Both the position numbers and the translations under genes were made by a program. Source: JBBECJ01 sp041751795 (GTDB lineage Bacteria > Chloroflexota > Chloroflexia > Thermomicrobiales > CFX8). From it: a stretch of DNA of 22,796 bases. The stretch lies in NCBI GenBank assembly GCA_041751795.1, contig JBGSWU010000173.1, positions 1 to 22,796 of the forward strand, given 5' to 3'. Positions 14,474 to 22,796 of the stretch are shown here, in pieces. How positions within the stretch are numbered: position 1 is the stretch's first letter; each line of letters opens with the position of its first letter. The notes beneath the pieces were generated by a model. The model worked only from the letters and a program-made list of their open reading frames with translations. It made no database searches and was not told the DNA's origin.

Positions 14474-15133
14474 GTGTCCCAGGTGCGGGTGCATAACTTC
14501 TCAATCTCATTGGACGGATTCGGGACCGGCGAAGGTCTCACGTTTGAAGCCCCATTTGGGCACGCCGCTCAACGTCTGCACGAGTGGATGTTGAAAACTC
14601 GGTTCTGGCGGCAAATGGTTGGAGAAGCTGGAGGCAGCACTGGTGTTGACCACATCTTCGCCGAGCAGAACTTTCTCAACGTCGGTGCTGAGATCATGGG
14701 GCGGGGAAAGTTCGGCCCGCCAGAAGGGGGACCGTGGACCGGTGTCGGAACCGACGAGGAGTGGCGCGGTTGGTGGGGGCCGAACCCACCATTTCACTCC
14801 CCAGTGTTCGTCCTTACCCACCACCCACGTCCGTCAATCGAGATGGAAGGCGGGACCGTATTTCACTTCGTCGACGCCAGCCCTCGTGAGGTACTCGACC
14901 TCGCACGTCTGGCAGCCGACGACCGCGACGTGCGCATCGGTGGAGGTCCGACGATCGTGCGGGATTTTCTCGCCGCCGACCTTATCGACTCCCTCCACGT
15001 CGTGCAGGTACCAATCCTGCTCGGTCGCGGCGTCCGCCTGTGGGACGATCTGGAGGGCATCGAAGAGCGCTTTGACATCGAGGTCGTCTCGTCACCGAGC
15101 GCCGTCGCGCACCTTACCTTCACGCGCAAGTAA
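14474..15133 (+). CDS. RibD C-terminal/dihydrofolate reductase-like protein
   Basis: The 219-residue product has the fold signatures of the RibD_C family of NADPH-dependent reductases. These are the N-terminal strand and turn 'NFSISLDGFGTG' (8-19), 'NVGAEIMGRGKFGPP' (69-83), 'PVFVLTHHPRP' (110-120), the nucleotide-binding 'DVRIGGGPTIVRDFLAADLIDSLHV' region (152-176, GGG at 156-158) and 'VPILLGRGVRLWDDL' (179-193). Family members include riboflavin-pathway reductases and many stand-alone DHFR-like enzymes of unknown substrate; this one cannot be assigned. It starts at GTG with a perfect AGGAGG. It is the only plus-strand gene between the two large minus-strand operons, divergent from rpsL and convergent with rpoC, and has no metabolic neighbours. 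Confidence 0.88.
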   Translation: MSQVRVHNFSISLDGFGTGEGLTFEAPFGHAAQRLHEWMLKTRFWRQMVGEAGGSTGVDHIFAEQNFLNVGAEIMGRGKFGPPEGGPWTGVGTDEEWRGWWGPNPPFHSPVFVLTHHPRPSIEMEGGTVFHFVDASPREVLDLARLAADDRDVRIGGGPTIVRDFLAADLIDSLHVVQVPILLGRGVRLWDDLEGIEERFDIEVVSSPSAVAHLTFTRK

Positions 15134-15265
15134 ACATTTGAGCAGTCGGCGCATGATCCGCGCGGTTGAGCGCATCTTCGCAGGCACTGAAGTAAGTTGC
15201 TGACCGACGCATCGTGCCACATCAGCCAACGTTTCAACGTGGACCAGTTTGGACGATAGAGCGTT

Positions 15266-15296
15266 GAAAAATCGGACGCCGTTAGTGGCGTCCGAT
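15266..15296 (-). terminator. Intrinsic terminator of the rpoB-rpoC operon
   Basis: A perfect 10-bp stem, atcggacgcc (15271-15280) and ggcgtccgat (15287-15296), encloses a 6-nt loop. On the minus strand it runs directly into TTTTT (15271-15267). It lies 65 bp beyond the rpoC stop. The plus strand side lacks T's, so it serves rpoC rather than the convergent reductase. Confidence 0.9.
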
Positions 15297-15323
15297 CTGA
15301 TCTGACAGCGGGAGGAATGGTCA

Positions 15324-15351
15324 GCCCGCGACGCGCTGGCGCGTCGCGGGC
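15324..15351 (-). repeat. 12-bp GC-rich hairpin just after rpoC
   Basis: Gcccgcgacgcg (15324-15335) and cgcgtcgcgggc (15340-15351) form a perfect stem with loop ctgg, 9 bp after the rpoC stop and upstream of the real terminator. It has no T-run. It could shield the 3' end of rpoC mRNA or pause polymerase before termination. Confidence 0.6.
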
Positions 15352-15360
15352 ATGAACACA

Positions 15361-19887
<4,527 letters not shown>

Positions 19888-19914
19888 GTGTGTTTCTCAC
19901 CGGTCCTTACTTCA

Positions 19915-19940
19915 GGTGCGCCCACGCACCGGGGCGCACC
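19915..19940 (-). repeat. 9-bp hairpin in the rpoB-rpoC spacer
   Basis: Ggtgcgccc (19915-19923) and gggcgcacc (19932-19940) form a perfect stem with an 8-nt loop inside the 76-bp spacer. No T-run follows on the minus strand, so rpoC transcription should continue. An RNA processing or stability role is possible. Confidence 0.5.
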
Positions 19941-19963
19941 AATCCGTCTCACCGAGGATAATG

Positions 19964-22796
19964 TCAGTCTTCCGTGCGTTCGAAGCCACTGAGATTGATA
20001 CGGTCGAGATTGGTCAACAGGTCACGCGAGGTGTCCTCGGTGAACTCGACCGTCTGCTCGTCATCATTGATGACATCGATCGACAGGCCCAGCGACCGCA
20101 GTTCCTTGACGAGTACCTTGAACGATTCCGGAACACCGGCCTCGTTGATCTCATCTCCCTTGACGATCGCCTCATACGTCTTAACGCGTCCTACGACATC
20201 GTCTGACTTAACGGTGAGCATTTCCTGAAGGGTGTGCGCTGCGCCGTAGGCTTCGAGCGCCCAGACCTCCATCTCACCGAAGCGCTGGCCACCGAACTGC
20301 GCCTTACCACCCAATGGCTGCTGGGTGACGAGCGAGTACGGTCCAGTCGAGCGAGCGTGAATCTTGTCTTCGACAAGGTGTGCCAGCTTGAGCATATAGA
20401 TGTAGCCAACCGTGACTGGCCGGTCGAACGAATCACCTGTGCGCCCGTCGTAAAGCGTCACCTGGCCGTCGATCGGCAACTCGGCTTCCGACAGCATGTT
20501 CTCGATTTCCTGCTCGGATGCGCCGTCGAAAACCGGTGTAGCGATCTTGTATCCCAGTGCCGCCGCTGCCCAACCGAGGTGTGTTTCCAGCACCTGGCCG
20601 ATGTTCATTCGCGACGGAACACCAATCGGGTTGAGGATGATGTCGATCGGCGTACCGTCCGGCAGATACGGCATGTCTTCGACCGGAAGGATCCGCGAGA
20701 TGACACCCTTGTTTCCGTGGCGTCCCGCCATCTTGTCGCCCTCAGAGATCTTGCGCTTCTGAGCGATCATGACACGGACCATCTCGTTGACACCTGCCGG
20801 CAGTTCGTGTTCGGAATTGTCTTCGCGGCGGAACTGCTTGACGTCGATGACTTTGCCGTGGACGCCGTGCGGCACACGCAGCGACGTGTCTTTTACTTCG
20901 CGCGCCTTCTCACCGAAGATTGCGCGGAGCAACCGTTCTTCCGCTGAGAGTTCAGTTTCGCCACGCGGGGTCACCTTACCGACGAGAATGTCGTTCGGTC
21001 GGACCTCAGCGCCAATACGGATGATTCCGTTCTCGTCGAGGTTCGCCAGGCTGTCCTCGCCGACGTTCGGGATGTCGCGGGTGATGTCTTCAGGGCCGAG
21101 CTTCGTGTCTCGCGCTTCAGTCTCGTACTTTTCTATGTGGATCGAAGTGAAGACATCGTCGCGCACCAGCCGCTCCGATAGCAGGATGGCGTCTTCAAAG
21201 TTTCCACCCTCCCACGGCATGAACGCGACAAGCACATTCTGGCCAAGCGCCAGTTCCCCGTTATCGGTGCTGGACGAGTCTGCGATGATCTGGCCAGCTT
21301 CGATTCGCTCACCGCTCGTGACGCTCGGTCGCTGGTTGATGCAGGTGTCCTGATTCGATCGGACGAACTTCTGCAACCGATAGGCTCGCTCTTCGCCGCT
21401 ATCTTCTTCGATAACGATCTGCTTTGCGGTCACCGTCTTGACGACGCCAGCCGCCCGGCTGACGACGACCTGGCCGGAGTCCTTTGCAGCCTGATGCTCA
21501 ACGCCAGTGCCGACGATCGGAGAGTTCGGCACAAGCAGTGGAACGGCCTGCTTCTGCATGTTCGCGCCCATCAGTGCGCGGTTGGCGTCGTCGTGCTCCA
21601 GGAATGGAATCAACGCCGTCGCAACTGAGAAGACCTGCTTCGGCGACACGTCCATGTAATCAACTTGCGACGGAGGCAGAATCGGGAACTCGCCCTTGCC
21701 GCGCCGCGACTCGACTCGCTCTTCAACGAAGGTTCCGTCGGCTTCTAGTAAGGCATTAGCCTGGGCGACAGTGAAGTGCTCTTCACGATCCGCCGAGAGA
21801 TACTCGATGCGGTCGGAGGCGAATGGCTTGACTCGCGCCAGCGCGACGCCAGCCTTCTTCATCGCCGCAACGGCATCGGCATCAACGATTGTTCCAGCTT
21901 CAAGCGTTTTCCGGCCCACTTTGACATCGTGTGTCAGTTCGCGGCCGATCAGCAGATCCGATTCTGGCGTCTCGCTGCCATCATCATTGCGGATCATGAC
22001 GTCTTCGCCTTCCGGAGTGGCGAGGCGAATTGCACTGTAGACGCGGCGGTACGGCGTCTCAATGAACCCATACTGGTTAATCCGCGCGTAGGTCGCCAAC
22101 GAACCGATCAGTCCGATGTTCGGACCTTCCGGCGTCTCAATCGGGCAAATACGTCCATAGTGCGAATGGTGAACGTCGCGGACTTCGAAGCCCGCTCGGT
22201 CACGACTCAGGCCACCGGGACCAAGCGCCGAGAGACGTCGCTTGTGGGTCATCTCTGACAGCGGATTGGTCTGGTCCATGAACTGGGAGAGCTGCGAGCC
22301 ACCGAAGAACTCACGGACGGCCGCCATCACTGGACGGGTCGTGCTGATCAGACCGTTCGGCGTGACCTGCTCGATGTCCTGGATCGTCATCCGCTCCTTA
22401 ACGCCGCGCTCAAGACGCTGCATACCGGTTCGGACATGCATCTGGATAAGTTCGCCAACGGCACGGATACGCCGGTTGCCGAGGTGGTCAATATCGTCCG
22501 GGTCGCCGACGTGATTGTTCAGTTGAACCATCTTCTTGATGATCGCAACGAGATCCTCTGGCGTCAGGACGCGGGTGTCATTCGTCGGGTCAAGCTCCAG
22601 CCGCTTGTTGAGCTTATAACGCCCCACACGCGCCAGATCGTAGCGTCGCGAGTCGAAGAACAGGTTCTTCAGCAGGCTGGATGCGTTCTCTCGCGTCGGC
22701 GGGTCGCCAGGACGCAGCCGCTTATACAGCTCGACCAGCGCCTCTTCACGGGTCTTGGTCGGCTCGCGGTCGAGCGTCGACTGCAGGTAGTGGTTG
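19964..22796 (-). CDS. rpoB: DNA-directed RNA polymerase subunit beta (5' end outside window)
   Basis: The reading frame stays open to the right edge, giving 943 C-terminal residues; the N-terminal part lies beyond the window. At the edge it reads 'NHYLQSTLDREPTKTREEAL' and continues without a break through the valine codon at 22627. The rifampicin region 'FFGGSQLSQFMDQTNPLSEM' and 'HKRRLSALGPGGLSRDRAGF' keeps the sensitive-type D, H and S residues (E. coli 516, 526 and 531). Other landmarks are 'CPIETPEGPNIGLIGSL', 'MPWEGGNFEDAILLSERLV', 'KMAGRHGNKGVISRILPVEDMPYLPDGTPIDIILNP' in two adjoining motifs, and the C-terminal 'GGKAQFGGQRFGEMEVWALE'. It is co-transcribed with rpoC. Confidence 0.98.
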   Translation of the reverse strand, partial: NHYLQSTLDREPTKTREEALVELYKRLRPGDPPTRENASSLLKNLFFDSRRYDLARVGRYKLNKRLELDPTNDTRVLTPEDLVAIIKKMVQLNNHVGDPDDIDHLGNRRIRAVGELIQMHVRTGMQRLERGVKERMTIQDIEQVTPNGLISTTRPVMAAVREFFGGSQLSQFMDQTNPLSEMTHKRRLSALGPGGLSRDRAGFEVRDVHHSHYGRICPIETPEGPNIGLIGSLATYARINQYGFIETPYRRVYSAIRLATPEGEDVMIRNDDGSETPESDLLIGRELTHDVKVGRKTLEAGTIVDADAVAAMKKAGVALARVKPFASDRIEYLSADREEHFTVAQANALLEADGTFVEERVESRRGKGEFPILPPSQVDYMDVSPKQVFSVATALIPFLEHDDANRALMGANMQKQAVPLLVPNSPIVGTGVEHQAAKDSGQVVVSRAAGVVKTVTAKQIVIEEDSGEERAYRLQKFVRSNQDTCINQRPSVTSGERIEAGQIIADSSSTDNGELALGQNVLVAFMPWEGGNFEDAILLSERLVRDDVFTSIHIEKYETEARDTKLGPEDITRDIPNVGEDSLANLDENGIIRIGAEVRPNDILVGKVTPRGETELSAEERLLRAIFGEKAREVKDTSLRVPHGVHGKVIDVKQFRREDNSEHELPAGVNEMVRVMIAQKRKISEGDKMAGRHGNKGVISRILPVEDMPYLPDGTPIDIILNPIGVPSRMNIGQVLETHLGWAAAALGYKIATPVFDGASEQEIENMLSEAELPIDGQVTLYDGRTGDSFDRPVTVGYIYMLKLAHLVEDKIHARSTGPYSLVTQQPLGGKAQFGGQRFGEMEVWALEAYGAAHTLQEMLTVKSDDVVGRVKTYEAIVKGDEINEAGVPESFKVLVKELRSLGLSIDVINDDEQTVEFTEDTSRDLLTNLDRINLSGFERTED

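Noticed and set aside
22625..22627. GTG codon at 22627 as the start of rpoB
   Set aside because: The frame continues upstream to the window edge with conserved RpoB sequence ('LLKNLFFDSRRYDLARV'), so this is an internal valine and the gene is truncated by the window.

Overview
The window looks like housekeeping chromosome from a moderately GC-rich bacterium. It holds the transcription/translation core (rpoB-rpoC, rpsL-rpsG-fusA-tuf, rpmG-tRNA-Trp-secE-nusG-rplK-rplA-rplJ-rplL) on the minus strand, and a small c-di-AMP locus (TPR protein, cdaA, cdaR) on the plus strand. Protein features suggest a Chloroflexota-like lineage, perhaps near Thermomicrobia: a large insertion in the RpoC clamp region, an S12 with an N-terminal insertion, a CdaA-type diadenylate cyclase and an ANTAR response regulator. 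That placement is inference from family resemblance only; no search was run. No phage, IS element, CRISPR array or obvious genomic island is visible.

Layout: 1-4602 (plus) carries a large TPR protein, then cdaA and cdaR/ybbR, which overlap by 8 nt. At 4617-5228 (minus) an orphan REC-ANTAR regulator converges on cdaR with only 14 bp between the stop codons. A tRNA-Pro(GGG) gene follows at 5367-5440. From 5541 to 14102 (minus) runs a long ribosomal/elongation-factor block. Read in the direction of transcription it is rpsL, rpsG, fusA, tuf, rpmG, tRNA-Trp(CCA), secE, nusG, rplK, rplA, [L10 leader with attenuator], rplJ, rplL. A very good sigma-70-type promoter (TTGACA, 17 bp, TACACT with an extended -10) lies upstream of rpsL. 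At 14474-15133 (plus) one RibD/DHFR-like reductase gene sits divergently from rpsL and convergent with rpoC. From 15361 to the right edge (minus) lie rpoC and the 5'-truncated rpoB, with a textbook terminator after rpoC.

How it works together: L10/L12, L1/L11 and S12/S7 build the ribosome, EF-Tu and EF-G drive elongation, RpoB/RpoC with NusG transcribe, and SecE is the Sec translocon subunit. The architecture is more notable than the gene content. The rpoBC and str blocks are upstream of the secE-rplL block, so the common rplL-rpoB junction is lost and a single tuf gene joins the two halves. Many spacers between genes carry a short-loop inverted repeat, mostly without a U-tract. The L10 leader before rplJ shows the conserved CCGAAGACAG / CCGAGGTT core followed by a real terminator hairpin. 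I do not see convincing evidence for a wholly new system; the best leads are RNA-level control elements, the RHQ variant of the CdaA active-site motif, and the permuted operon order.
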